Shown here: positions 1 through 10,164 of the stretch, one piece after another
Layout of the letters: every line of letters begins with the position of its first letter
Position numbering within the stretch: position 1 is the first letter of the stretch
DNA from: Hymenopellis radicata
Lineage: Eukaryota; Basidiomycota; Agaricomycetes; Agaricales; Physalacriaceae
Assembly: GCA_015501595.1 (NCBI GenBank)
Contig: JADNRX010000901.1
Coordinates: forward strand, 1 to 18,482
Direction of reading: 5' to 3'
Length of the DNA stretch: 18,482 bases
Program-made: the position numbers and the translations under genes
The notes under the pieces: generated by a model
The model's database searches: none
The model's input: only the letters and a program-made list of their open reading frames with translations
What the model was told of the DNA's origin: nothing

Positions 1-1319
1 CTTGTGCCCAGGACGTGGACCGTCTCAAAGCTGCCCTCCGTGCCGTTGCGGAACTTGAAGCGCACAAAGTCGCGAAGGTCCGGCGGCGAACCGCGCCGCA
101 GCTCGATGGCAAAAGCAGAAGCGTAGTCCGCTGAAAATGACATCCACTTTCAGTGTTTGAACTGCTTTGATGATGGTATACGCACGGAATCCAGTCAACG
201 CCTTCCCGCTCTCCGTAACAGCCTCCGCCATGTGGAACAGGCTGATGAACGGCTGATAGGTCGTCTCCACAAGCATGAACTGGAGAGGATCATCATTGAA
301 CGCGATGCGCTCAAGGCTCTTGAGGATGATACGTAGCAGCGTGCGGCCAGCGACTAACAAACACGTTAGAACGGACGACGTGAAAAACGAAAAAGTAGGA
401 GATACCGTTGCCAATGCCATTAATTTTGGAGTCGCTGAAAACCTTGTCCTCGTGCCAGTTGGCAAGGCCGCGGGCAGTTTCAGCCAACGTGGGAGGCAGA
501 CGGTACGCGTACGTTTGGTTGTACATCAGCTGGGTGTTCACAAAGTCGTAGATCTGTGCGAAAGTTAGTGTATCAAGCATCACAAAAGGCGCACAGCGTC
601 GCACTCACGTTCCACTGCGCTCAAGATGAGTACAAACGCTTGAATAAATGTGAACGACTCACGATGTTGTTCATACTCAGCTCTCTGCCAAAGACGTAAT
701 CCTTGACAGCGTCAAAGAATGGCTGGGCCTTCTGGTGCATGCCCTTGAACTCTTCCGAATTTTTGAAATCCTTGACGTGTTTTTGGAACGCGGGGCAGTC
801 GGTCCAACTCTCCAAGGACCGGTCGTTCGAGGGCTCCACGGTTTCCACTATAACTCAATTAGCTAGTGTTTGTAAAAAAGAATGAAAGAGACTGCACGGG
901 AACATACTGGTAGCCGCCTAATGGCGCGATGACCTCGCGTCCATCAGCCAACTTGATGCGATTCTTGGGTGTGGGCGGGAAGAGCCCTTGAAGAAGAGCG
1001 ATAGCGGAATCAAAGACGACGGTGCCTCACCACCTGCTTTGACTTTTACCTTCACCTCGTGGTTGTCAACCACGTCGGCGGACATGCCCGCAATGTAGGA
1101 AGCCGACGCAGGGGCGAGGTACGTCTGGCGCAGGAGCGCACCCAACGCGTGAGATTGGACCTGTACACTCGTCAGTCAAGAATATTTGTGATCAGCAGAC
1201 GCGTACTTCGCCTAGAGGAGTCGTCTCCGTGGTCGCGCCCTTGTACGACTCCGGGTCCTGGTAGAACTCGACGCGGTCCCATTGCGAGTGATAACGATGA
1301 CACCGAGAACAGAGCTCAT
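1..1319 (-). CDS. Histidine-phosphatase-superfamily-like protein, 3' end outside window, three apparent 1-base disruptions
   Basis: Seven exons can be followed: 1207-1319, about 898-1160, 663-847, 609-614, 405-553, 186-353 and 1-130 (continuing off the left edge). The start is the ATG at 1319, reading MSSVLGVIVITRNG. The order of blocks fits branch-2 histidine phosphatases (phosphoglycerate mutase-like) of mushrooms: N-terminal RNG loop, an IKLADGREVIAPLGGYQY segment, WNIYDFVN, LVETTYQPFISLFH, then RDFVRFKFRNGTEGSFETVHVLG. The usual RHG histidine is Asn, and the usual C-terminal HD pair appears to be replaced by ET, so activity is doubtful. The reading frame breaks by one base near 1275-1282 (RNG/DR) and near 1021-1027 (AGGE/VVFD), and the splice joining YVPV to ETVEP near 897 also needs one extra base. 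Each break sits in a G run of the coding strand. It could be a live gene with sequencing errors or a young pseudogene. Family assignment is from remembered motif order. Confidence 0.72.
609..614 (-). other. 6-nucleotide microexon (Trp-Asn) in the phosphatase-like gene
   Basis: Reading the minus strand, the exon ending at 663 is followed by GTGAGT and a 48-bp intron ending GCAG at 615. Then come the six bases TGGAAC, then another GTGAGT donor at 608 and a 55-bp intron ending CACAG at 554. Joining through the microexon gives MNNI-WN-IYDFVNTQ, which keeps the frame. Skipping it would also keep the frame but drop Trp-Asn. Both flanking donors are consensus. Confidence 0.7.
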
Positions 1320-1432
1320 GTTGAGAGTCGATAGCGAGGCTATTGATGTCTCCAGCCTTGAAAGCGACGCTTAAGTACGGATGAACATGCGGCGGAACAA
1401 ACTTCGGTCGAGAAACGGTAACCCAAAACCGA

Positions 1433-1752
1433 CTAGACCGTGCACAATGTGACCGAGTGAATATGAGCGAAGGTCAAGAGTTCAGTAATGAAAGCAACGC
1501 GGAGGAATCGAGACTGATCATGAGTCACGGCGTCAGGATGCCATGCCTGCAACGCGATTGAGATGAGAAAATTCATGAAAGGAAGGAACCAGGAGAGCTT
1601 ACTGCCACGACGTTCTTGGCAAGCACCGGGGGTTGGAAGATTCGGACGATGTCTTTCACGCTGCGGACACGAGGATGAATGAATATAGATAATTATTGCT
1701 GCCTGAGATACGTAAGAACACGCTGGAGAGACGCATGAATGGAACCGCACAT
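1433..1752 (-). CDS. Possible small three-exon gene, unknown product (70 residues)
   Basis: I do not recognise this. Exons 1712-1752, 1603-1660 and 1433-1546 join through two introns with clean borders (GTATCT...CGCAG, 51 bp; GTAAGC...TGCAG, 56 bp) into an ORF of 71 codons starting MCGSIHASLQRVL. The C-terminal part (HDQSRFLRVAFITELLTFAH) is hydrophobic and could be one membrane segment. If one base were restored near 1441-1450, the frame would continue as VHGLVGFGLPFLDRSLFRR to a stop at 1371-1373, so the annotated end may be premature. The ATG lies only eight bases past the SRP72 stop, so this could instead be SRP72 3' UTR or a second cistron on the same transcript. Evidence is splice-site quality and frame only. 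Confidence 0.3.
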
Positions 1753-1760
1753 TACAGGTT

Positions 1761-2511
1761 CTACCGTTTCTTCTTGCCACCCTTAACATTCTTGGTGCTC
1801 TTTTCCTTTTCTTCCACAACAACAGCACCCTGGCTAGCTCCGCCGCCGCCTGCGCGGTTCCTGCCCTTTGACTTGTTGACATACCCGCTTCGCTCAGTCT
1901 TCTTGAGCCACCTCTCGGGATCACCCGCGTCCTTGCGTTCCTTTCTGCCGCTTACAGGTGCCACCGCGACTTCGGTTACAAGGCCGACAGTTGGAATTGA
2001 AGGTGGAGCACTGTCCCACCGCACGTCGACAGATGGCGGCACCCAGTCCCGGCCCATCTCCGCTGCCCTCAAGTTGACTCCTACGTCTTCGGCTTCCTCG
2101 CCTTCACATTCATCAAGCAGGGCTCCATATACGTCGCACGCCTTGGAGTAGTCCCCAGAACGATATGCGACCTGCGCTTGGAGATGCATGGCGCCACGTC
2201 CTTGTGCACCGACCGTGTTTACAGGCTTGCCTAGTCGATAATTGACGTATGCTCGCTCAAAAGCGGGCAATTCATCCAGGTCAAGCGAGGAATAGTCCTC
2301 TAGCTGTATGCTAAGCCATGTCCGGGTTCGCTGTGCGTCTGGATCAGAGGGCACTGGGAAAATTCATTTACAGAAAATGAAAATGCGGGGAAAGCGTGTA
2401 CGCACGTTTGTTACACGTTCTTCTCGCTGCCTCGTAATGTCCACTGTCAATCTGTTTCACTAGTCTCCGGAAGATCTTGACATCGGATTCTTTCGACGTT
2501 GAGCCTGACAT
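1761..2511 (-). CDS. SRP72: Short signal recognition particle subunit SRP72-like protein (232 residues)
   Basis: SRP72 is the TPR-containing subunit of the signal recognition particle that binds SRP RNA and SRP68 in cotranslational targeting to the ER. Two exons, 2406-2511 and 1761-2353, are separated by a 52-bp GTGCGT...CCCAG intron. Residues 1-35 resemble the SRP72 start (KIFRRLVKQIDSGHYEAARR). Residues about 85-118 are a TPR-like helix pair (GRGAMHLQAQVAYRSGDYSK). Residues 181-185 are PERWL, the core of the conserved SRP72 RNA-binding segment, followed by a Gly/Lys-rich basic tail ending GGKKKR. Fungal SRP72 is usually about 600-700 residues, so the long central TPR array is missing while both ends are kept and in frame. 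The frame is open with normal introns, which argues against simple decay. The start ATG is 95 bp past the stop of the upstream SET gene. It may be a reduced paralogue or a genuinely compacted SRP72. Confidence 0.72.
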
Positions 2512-2606
2512 GGCGGTTGGAGGCAAGGTGATATCTTGACACGTGCTTAGACGATCGACTATGTTATCTACTGAAAATCTATGTACACCTTACACCCAAC
2601 GATATT

Positions 2607-5273
2607 CTATAGACACCGGCTTTGGTATCCCGCTAACCATGCCTCCCAATCGTGCTTCAAACAGAGCCTCGCCGCCCCGTAATACGTGTCGTGAGCTGGC
2701 ACCTCAGTAAGACAGATCAAGTCATTAGAAGAAAAAGACGCACCCACCATGCAGCCCGGCGCCACCGCTCAGCACAGTACATCTCAGATAGGGCCATGAA
2801 AGACCCAGAAATGTGCACCATATTCAAGATACACGGGTCGACAGTCATGCCGTGTCCAAGACACTCCTTGCTCAGCGGAAGAACAAACCGCAAATCCTTG
2901 CTCGCACACATTGTCTCGTCGAGCCCTTTGAAGCTTGCCGCCTGGAGCGACTTCCATCCGTACTCTATCGATCGACGTACAAGCGCAAGATCAACTCGCA
3001 CATGTCCTTGATGCTCCGTGAACTGCATGGCGCTGTGATACGCGTAGAACAGCGACTCCCGGCAAACATTCTGAGGCCGACAGTACGTAGCCTCAATTCT
3101 CCTCAGACACTCTTCCACAACGGTCAAAGTACACTTCATAAGCCCATTCGCCAAAATGTGCGCCCGTAACTGTTCCGATGCAGCCTCGCGTTCCTTCACA
3201 TCAGAGGCCGCATCCTCGCGTTCGACCGTACACATGGGACAATCGCAAGGACGCTCCAAGAGACTGTTCAGAGCTTTCTTCCTATCCTCGAGAGACGATC
3301 CTACGCAATAGGCGATGCAAATCTCTTCCCCAGCCTTTATCGAGCGCCTCGATCTGATGACCATAACATTACCGAAACATCGCCACAGCGCGTTAGGATG
3401 GCACGAATGGTTGAAGAGCGACGGAAATGTATAGAGAGCGGTAGGGGTATCAGGCTCGCCAGGTTTCTCGGGGTGTGCCAGACCCTCACGCGTAACGACA
3501 TCGAGAGCCCTAGGAGAAAACGCGTTATACGTCGCGATGGCTTCAATTTTGGATACATCGACGTCAATGCCAGGGGTCAAGGGATCAAAGGGTGTTTGAC
3601 TGAACGTGGAGGCTGTAGGAGGCGGGTATACTTTAGGAGGTGCAGGAAATCTATGGCCCGCATAGAGATGACAAATTTTATTTGCTTCTGCAGGCGCTGC
3701 GATTAGCCGTGTGACGAGGCGGTTAACCAAGGCAAAGTGAGTGGTATCCTGAATTCGTCGCGTGAGGAAATTCATAGCAATGATGAATTCGTCTTTGGGC
3801 AGCTCTTCCCGAATGGCAATGGCAAAAGGTTTTGCTACGACCTGGTGGGCAGTCAGTGAATGATAACTTTATACAAGATCGGCGGGCTCACCAACAGCTC
3901 GCCAGCTTTGATATCCCGACTAGCTGTGATCCCACGTCCTCCACCTCGACTGGGCAATGTCGATATTTGAATCGCCGAAGACACAAAATCCGCCACGTCA
4001 AGATCAACAAGTTTTCCCTTGCTCTTAAGGAACATATCCAACCAATCGTACTTGGCCTTCGTCTCCTCCAAAAGTCGGCTGATGCAGCGCTTCATATAAG
4101 CCCCAGCTTCTGGAACTTCACTATTCTGATCGAGGGAACGAAACCCATTAAAGGCGTCATGATATCGACCAAGACCGTAATCAGCGCAGGCGATGCGGTA
4201 TGCTGCTTTGGTATGACCAGGGATCATAGCGAAAGCATGAGCGGCATCAGCCCGGGCAGCTGCGTACCACTTCAGCTTGAGATACGCCTGAGAACGGTTA
4301 AGTGGAATAGAATGCATGCTAGGATCCCGATTTAGAGCGTGTGTCCAAGCCATCGCAGCGGCGAGATAAAATCCTGTCTTGAAATGCACGTTTCCCATTT
4401 CTTTCCAGCCCAAAGCTGTCCGAGATTGGAGAACACGAGTATCCGGGGACGGCGTGCGCCAACGAGCGCCAGAAAAGACGGGATCGGAATATCCGAGAAA
4501 CACGATGTCAGACGGGGAGTCGACTCTGATCATGGGGTTGTGTGCTACGCCAGTGCCCGCGCTTTTCATCCACGGTTCACGAACAGCGATTACGGTGCCA
4601 ACAGGAATATGAGCGTGCAGGCGCTCCAAGGACGCTTGCAGGAGTTCGGGAAGATGATAGACAGCTAGGAGGATTGCATCACCGTTGATGTCTTCCACGG
4701 CCAGTTCTACGGCTACGATTCTGGCTGTAGACGGTTAGTATAAAGCGAACGAGACAATCGATGAACGTACTTGCTCGAAGAAATGTCCGACAGAGAAGAT
4801 AATGTCCCTATAGTCTGTGTGAACAACGAAGTCGATATGTTGACTTAAAGACCAACCTTGTGAACCCTGTGGCACATCATTTCGCTGAGGGTGACTATGA
4901 TGATCGTTAGTACCAGTTGCACAACATCGCCACAAGACTCACTCGGTTCGAGGTCACCTAAAGGTCTAGTTGAAAACGTCTTCTCCTGACCAACGAATGT
5001 CTTTAGAGGCCGAAAGACAATCTTGTCATCGTCGTTCAACAGAGAGGCACTCTGTGCATTACAGCGACGAAGATACTCGCGAGAACTGCCTGTGAACGGG
5101 GTCGGCGTGCTTTTGAGCTCCTGCTGCCATCTCTGCTGTGCGTCCGTGATTTCCTGTGCCAGCGCCAAAGGGTCCGGCTCGAGGCTCGACAGCCGAGAAG
5201 GGGAGCCAAATCTCGATGCGAGTTCAAGTTGTTGTTGCATATCTGCGAGACACATAGTAAACGGAGCAGCCAT
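2607..5273 (-). CDS. TPR and SET domain protein (SMYD-like lysine methyltransferase family), 810 residues
   Basis: Predicted protein methyltransferase using S-adenosylmethionine; the substrate is unknown. Six exons: 4943-5273, 4857-4894, 4771-4807, 3892-4724, 2744-3841, 2607-2702. Introns are 41-50 bp and the exon sum is 2433 nt, exactly 811 codons. The ATG at 5273 has A at -3 and G at +4. The protein has a Gln/Glu-rich N-terminus and a conserved VEDINGDAILLAVYH block (about 145-160). TPR-like helices follow at about 241-335 (WKEMGNVHFKTGFYLAAAMAW). The SET domain begins at GRGITASRDIKAGELL (about 398-413) and carries FNHSCHPN (556-563) and EEICIAYC (585-592, catalytic-type Tyr 591). A post-SET cysteine cluster CDCPMC is at 612-617, and a C-terminal helical region extends into a short last exon (AHDTYYGAARLC). 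No MYND zinc finger is visible, unlike classical SMYD proteins. The acceptor of exon 3 (CTATAG) and of the last exon (ACTGAG) were chosen because only they restore the family sequence. Confidence 0.85.
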
Positions 5274-5493
5274 CGTCAACAATTTTGCAAGTGTTGGGGC
5301 GAAAGCGGATGCGGGACTCGTTCGCTTGCACGTATTTAATGAACCCAAGAGGAGGCACGAACATTTGGTTGTCAACGCGTGCTGATAAGGTTAACTTTGT
5401 TCCGTGCATCTGTGAAATGGTTCTCCCTCCTAGAGCAATAATTATATCGAGGAAAGCAAGTGGACGGTATCCAAGGAAGTTGACGGAGGACAT
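5224..5493 (-). CDS. Overlapping small ORF (89 codons) at the 5' end of the SET gene, doubtful
   Basis: This ORF runs MSSVNFLGYRPLAFLD to its stop in a frame different from the SET gene and overlaps the first 50 bases of the SET coding region. Codon third positions look coding-like (rich in C and T), but I recognise no domain. If it is in the same transcript it would be an upstream overlapping ORF that lowers SET protein translation. A GTATGT donor with a TTTCACAG acceptor lies inside it, so part could be a 5' UTR intron. It may be chance. Confidence 0.2.
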   Translation of the reverse strand: MSSVNFLGYRPLAFLDIIIALGGRTISQMHGTKLTLSARVDNQMFVPPLGFIKYVQANESRIRFRPNTCKIVDDGCSVYYVSRRYATTT

Positions 5494-5982
5494 ACAGAGT
5501 TTTCCAATCTGACCGACTCAGTGACCATAGACTTGTGTCTACGCGTCGAGAAATGGATCCATAAACTGGTTGTGTTTTTTTGGGAGAGCATCGTTGTTAG
5601 TACGGCGCGCGCCCTGTCCTATCAGATGTGACGAAAATGCATTGACCTAGGGCATATATTTTCACTTTACATCCACGCCATAAAGAAGCGTCCGCCTTGG
5701 TCCGCCGTACCTCAACTCCAGAGCGCGTCAATGATGATGGAAGAAAGCTAAGTTTGAGACCACCATGTATTTCCCACGGTTTTATGCTTCTGAGTTTTGG
5801 CGCTGATCATCTTAGCTGCAAAGAAAACGGCCAAGCCCCGATAGCAATTCCATTACAGTCTGTATGTTAGTCTTTCGTGCGGATCATCTAAGAATACATA
5901 AGTAGTAAGTACAACCGAACTGTGTATGTGATGTAACCTGTGTATACGTGCGTGCAGATGAAGAAGAAAAATAGAAAATATC
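5494..5982. other. Intergenic region between hydrolase 3' end and SET gene
   Basis: This stretch holds the 3' flank of the hydrolase gene and the presumed promoter of the SET gene, both on the minus strand. I see no convincing ORF, RNA gene or repeat in it. Confidence 0.5.
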
Positions 5983-8900
5983 CTACAGCTTACTCGGACT
6001 CCTCCGCCCCTCGATGTTGCCCAACCTCTGTATCGGGCCCAACTTCTTCTTGACATCCCTCAATATAGCCGTCCGGGGCTTCCAGTTCCCAAACATCCCT
6101 CTCAAAACACCAATCTCCGATCCAACCAGGTGCCGCACCCGTTCATCTGCAATGAGATCCCTAAGCGCCCAGGGAATCTCGTAATCATTCTGCTCTTGTG
6201 CGGCGTCAAAGTCCTCCATGTGCAGAGGGGCACCTAATGGTCCAGGCGTAGTTCGGAAGAGATAATCCACCGCGAGCGAGTAGGTCCCAATTTCCTCGTA
6301 TGCCGTTGAATGCCCGACCCCATTCAGGGACCCGGCAGTCGCCTCACTCAGCAGGGATATAAGTCCCGAGTCAGACAGATCCGAGTTCAGGATCCGGATG
6401 AGCAGGACAAGGAGGTTAGAAAGGAAATCGGAGGAGCTATTCCAGAATGTAAGAGCAGGAATGCAGAGCATGCCGAGGTACTTACTGAAACGCGTCACCG
6501 TCCATATAGAGCGCACGGAGAATGAGTGGGTGACTGGCGCTCGTAAAAAGACCAGAGTACATAGGGACAACTTGGTCATTCAGAGAAGCAATGTAGACCA
6601 TCTTGGTCTATAGAGATGCATTAGTTACACCCACGTAACGCTGAACGCAACGACTTACCCCATGGTGGACAACATTGCGCAGCGCCGAAACATAGGCCTT
6701 GCTAACCTCACTATTTGTATTCTGGAATTCAAACAGTTCACGGGCAGCTTGTGTTTCAAGGTACTATTCGCGTCGGTGAGCTAATTAGTCACGAAGAAAG
6801 ATGTGTTACGCACCTGAAAGTATGGTTGTAACAGCGAGCTAGAGCTCAGGTATCGCAATGGACCAAGATGTATCCCGCAGAGAGCGAGGCAGCATACCCT
6901 CTGGACACGTCGCAGACCGATAAGCTCATCCGGCATCGCACGAACACTGAGCGCAGTGACGATATGGCCCTCTTCAATCAGCCTGTTCAGCAGATGGGTC
7001 GAAACGACAGATCCCTGGCTATGTGTAGCCACCAATATAGCATCCGCATCATGAAGGTCAGACACCCAAGACTCATTTCCCATGAGCGCGTTGTACAACC
7101 TGTGGAGATGATTAGAATAAAAACAGACCATCAGATGGAAACACACTTCTCCACGCGCCCGCCTATGGTCCCCTCGCCTTCCAGAGGCATCCCAGTCACC
7201 TTCTCAAACCTAAATCCATGACGCGTCTGGAAATTCTCCAGTGCCTGCTCCATCATAGAAACGAACTTGGGAGACGTTCCAGTAGGTTCACCAAACATCG
7301 TACGCATGATGGCACCGGGGAACCAGCCATGTATACCAAGCACAACGACGCGTTTACATGATTTCGCCCATCCAGCTTCATCTCCCTGCAGCATACAAGG
7401 AAGATCATCTTCGCGAGACTTTCCTTTCCCAGTGATGAACCGTAATAGACGAGACGAAGTGGGAGGAGGAGGTGGCTGCGCTCTCGGTTGGGTGTGAAAA
7501 ATGTCCTCCCACGTCGGAAGGACATAATTTGGAACAGGTGGCGGAGGTGGAGGTGCAGGCTGCTTGTCTTTCTTCTCCTTCTTCGATGCAATAGATGGTT
7601 TAGGTGAAGCAGGAGGTTTGGGCGGAGGAGGCGCAGATACCTTCCTCTTGGAAGAAGCCTCCTTCTTGACGTCCTCGGAGATGGTAAGCTGAGGAGCTGG
7701 AAGTTTCTTTGGTTCTGGCTTAGGTTCAACCTTTTGCGACGTAGGGAGTGAAGATTTCTGTGGTGACGGCGGTTGCTTCGAAGATACAGATGCCGAATCG
7801 TCGTCCTCGTCAATGTCCATAATCTCGTTCCCGTTCTCATCCCGCTTGACATCTGTACCAGTTTCGATCGCTTTACGGTTCACCGACATAAAGAAACTCG
7901 TCCAGCCCGATCGGTTCGCCACAGTGGATTCAAGGATTGCATTCGAGGCACTGGCTTGCATTTCCTCGATTGTAGGATCCGGTCGTGTCAAAGCCTCCTC
8001 CCGAATTCTCTCACTAGGTGTCATACCGTCAGTCGGAGGATCAGGCGGTGGATCCTGCACTGTTCCGTCGATAGAAGCAGTCGTAGGGGAGGGATACCAG
8101 GACCACGGTGCGAACCAAGATGCTCGAGAAGTCGTTTCAGAGGACATGACCGACATCGTACGCTCCCTGGGAATTTCGATCGCCTCTGGGGGCGACTGAG
8201 GTTCCGATTCTGGTTCCGGTGGAGGTTTCACTTCGCCAGCGTCGTCCTCAGTCGTAGACTGTGAGTGTTGGACAGTCCCAGGCTGCTCTTCAGCTGGTCC
8301 CCACCCGACATAGCTCCACCAAGATGTTGTACTGGACGTAGAGACGGAGTAGACGTGCCCGGAAGGCATTGTATCATCCTCGTTCTGCTCTTTCACCTCG
8401 ACGTGCTCCTCCTTGGCCTGGTCACCAGAGGGCGCCTCAGGCACTTGAAAAACGCTCGCCGGCGCGGATTTGGGCATGACCTCGTCCAAAGGAACCTTTG
8501 CTCGGCCTAGAAGCGGAATGCTCAGGGTAAACCGGCTTGTGGAAGGATTTAAGGAATTTAGGTTGCTACTTGGGGAAGACGTCACCCGTCGACGCTGCGG
8601 TATATGTGATTCTGCAGGAGGCGTTAACGGCAGAGCAGGTACGTGTTCGTCGATGCTCGATGGAACAGATACCGTTGTTTGTGATGGAGTTCGACTGTGG
8701 GTAGGGATGGGCTGCGGGACCGAGGGCGTTGGCTGAGGCGTGTTAGGAGTGATTGTGTCTGATGTAGGCGACTCTGACAGCGCGTCGGCAACGACAGGCT
8801 CTGCAGGCTGCTGCTGTTCTGGTACAGGATCCACCTGAATGGTCGTGGACTCTTTCAGAGTGCTTTCGACATAGACCCTGGACTTGTCTCTCCCACGTGC

Positions 8901-9462
8901 GCGTCCCAGGGAACCAAACCACGAACGGGATGGCGGACTAGTCGAGGGAAACGCGACTGTAGAGGCCTCTGGAGACGTAGATGCCTCATCTAATCGTTGG
9001 GCTGGTGTCTGTTCCTCTGACGGTGCTTCAGGAGGTGACGCTGCCTCAACTGCGGCGACAATGGGCTCAGGACAGGCTGGCTCTGCATCCACTGGTGCAG
9101 AAGGCTCCTGCTGTGGTGGCTCTGGGGCAGCACCTGGCTGGAGTTCCGGGTCATTTATCGCAGTCCTGGCAGGTACATGACATTAATGTACAGCTGCCAA
9201 ATGCAACTGCGACTCACCCTTCGGAGGGCGGGTCCGCGACAATCTTGCCATTCTCGCTGGAGGTGGGAGATTCAAGTTTGCTCTCCTTCTCTTTTCCCCA
9301 CATCCCCTTCAGACTCGCACTGGCACTAACTTTGCGCTTCCTGGGTTCTGATTCTGCAAAAATAAGGGAAAGGCTCGGAGCCGCAGACGCTTTGGATATT
9401 GATAGCAGAGGACGGCGAACAGGAATCGAGCGAGACGAGGTTGAACGACGACTTGTACTCAT
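5983..9462 (-). CDS. YML020W/YMC020W-like alpha/beta hydrolase with long disordered N-terminal arm (1076 residues)
   Basis: Putative serine hydrolase (lipase/esterase-like); the substrate is unknown. Six exons: 9218-9462, 7147-9165, 6814-7099, 6659-6763, 6486-6607, 5983-6436. All introns are 47-52 bp with GT-AG ends, and the exon sum is 3231 nt, exactly 1077 codons. Residues about 1-680 are low-complexity, Pro/Ser/Thr/Glu-rich and probably disordered, with Lys/Pro stretches near the end and spaced Trp-rich motifs (SWFGSLG, SWWSYVGWG, SWFAPWSWYP, SGWTSFFMS). The hydrolase part starts at VVVLGIHGWFPG (about 688-699, oxyanion loop). The nucleophile elbow ATHSQGS puts the Ser near 782. A likely Asp lies in SLNDQVVP (about 896) and a likely His in GVGHS (about 968). 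The C-terminus reads LGPIQRLGNIEGRRSPSKL. This order matches the fungal YML020W-type family as I know it; yeast function is poorly defined. Trp motifs may contact membrane or lipid (inference). Confidence 0.85.
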
Positions 9463-10164
9463 GCGTGGTCAAGGTATGGCAAAGACGTCAGCGACCAGGC
9501 AAGCCGCATTTGGGTCGCGTCGGGCCGGCGGCAGTAGTGCCACCCTAATTAGTCACTCTCCTGCGCTACTGCAGTTGCCAGTTCTAAACAGGATCCAGGA
9601 CTCGACGTGCGTGCCGCCGAAACAAGCTTGCACAGCAGTCTGGCCCCGTGCATTCACCATCTACTAAATGCGTGTTGCCAATCATGACTTCCCCAACTGC
9701 ACGCGAATAGAGTGGCGTTGATGTTACCATAAACAACGCAAGGAGGTGCTCAAACAACTGCCCGTATATGTTCAAATGACGTCGGGTCGTAGCTTGTCAT
9801 TCTCAGTTCCTAGCCTGTGTGAATCGCGTCTGCCACGGACACCGCAAAGCCCAAATCCTTCCAGTTCTTTAGCCACGCGTATCACGGATATTAGACTGAC
9901 GTCCCTTCGAAACACTCTACATTCAAAGCGAACATGAACTGATAGATTGGAAGAAAGTGAATGCTATCACTGAAACATCAGAGATCTAGACGTGATGCAA
10001 AGTACTCTGTGGCGCTGGTTATGTGAACCATGACATGAATCCATTCATGTAGCGCGAAATAGCATTCACATCTTCGAAATCTAGAGCCTTGGAGACTTTT
10101 CTCCGGTATTATACACGGTAACTTAGCATCAACCTTTTCATACACTGTTCCCCACCCCCAAAGC
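9463..10164. other. Intergenic region between aldo/keto reductase 3' end and hydrolase start
   Basis: About 700 bases between two minus-strand genes: presumed promoter of the hydrolase and 3' flank of the reductase. Short ORFs exist on both strands but none shows a domain, splice structure or coding bias that I can support. Confidence 0.5.

Noticed and set aside
1696..2151. 151-codon plus ORF opposite SRP72
   Set aside because: Antisense shadow of the SRP72 basic and Gly-rich tail.
7253..7852. 199-codon minus ORF rich in Arg and Leu inside the hydrolase exon
   Set aside because: It is a frame-shifted shadow of the Pro/Ser-rich coding region; composition is an artefact of CCN/TCN codons.
7773..9667. 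Long plus-strand ORFs opposite the hydrolase
   Set aside because: Antisense shadows of a biased coding region; no domain, no splice logic, and the minus strand accounts fully for the sequence.
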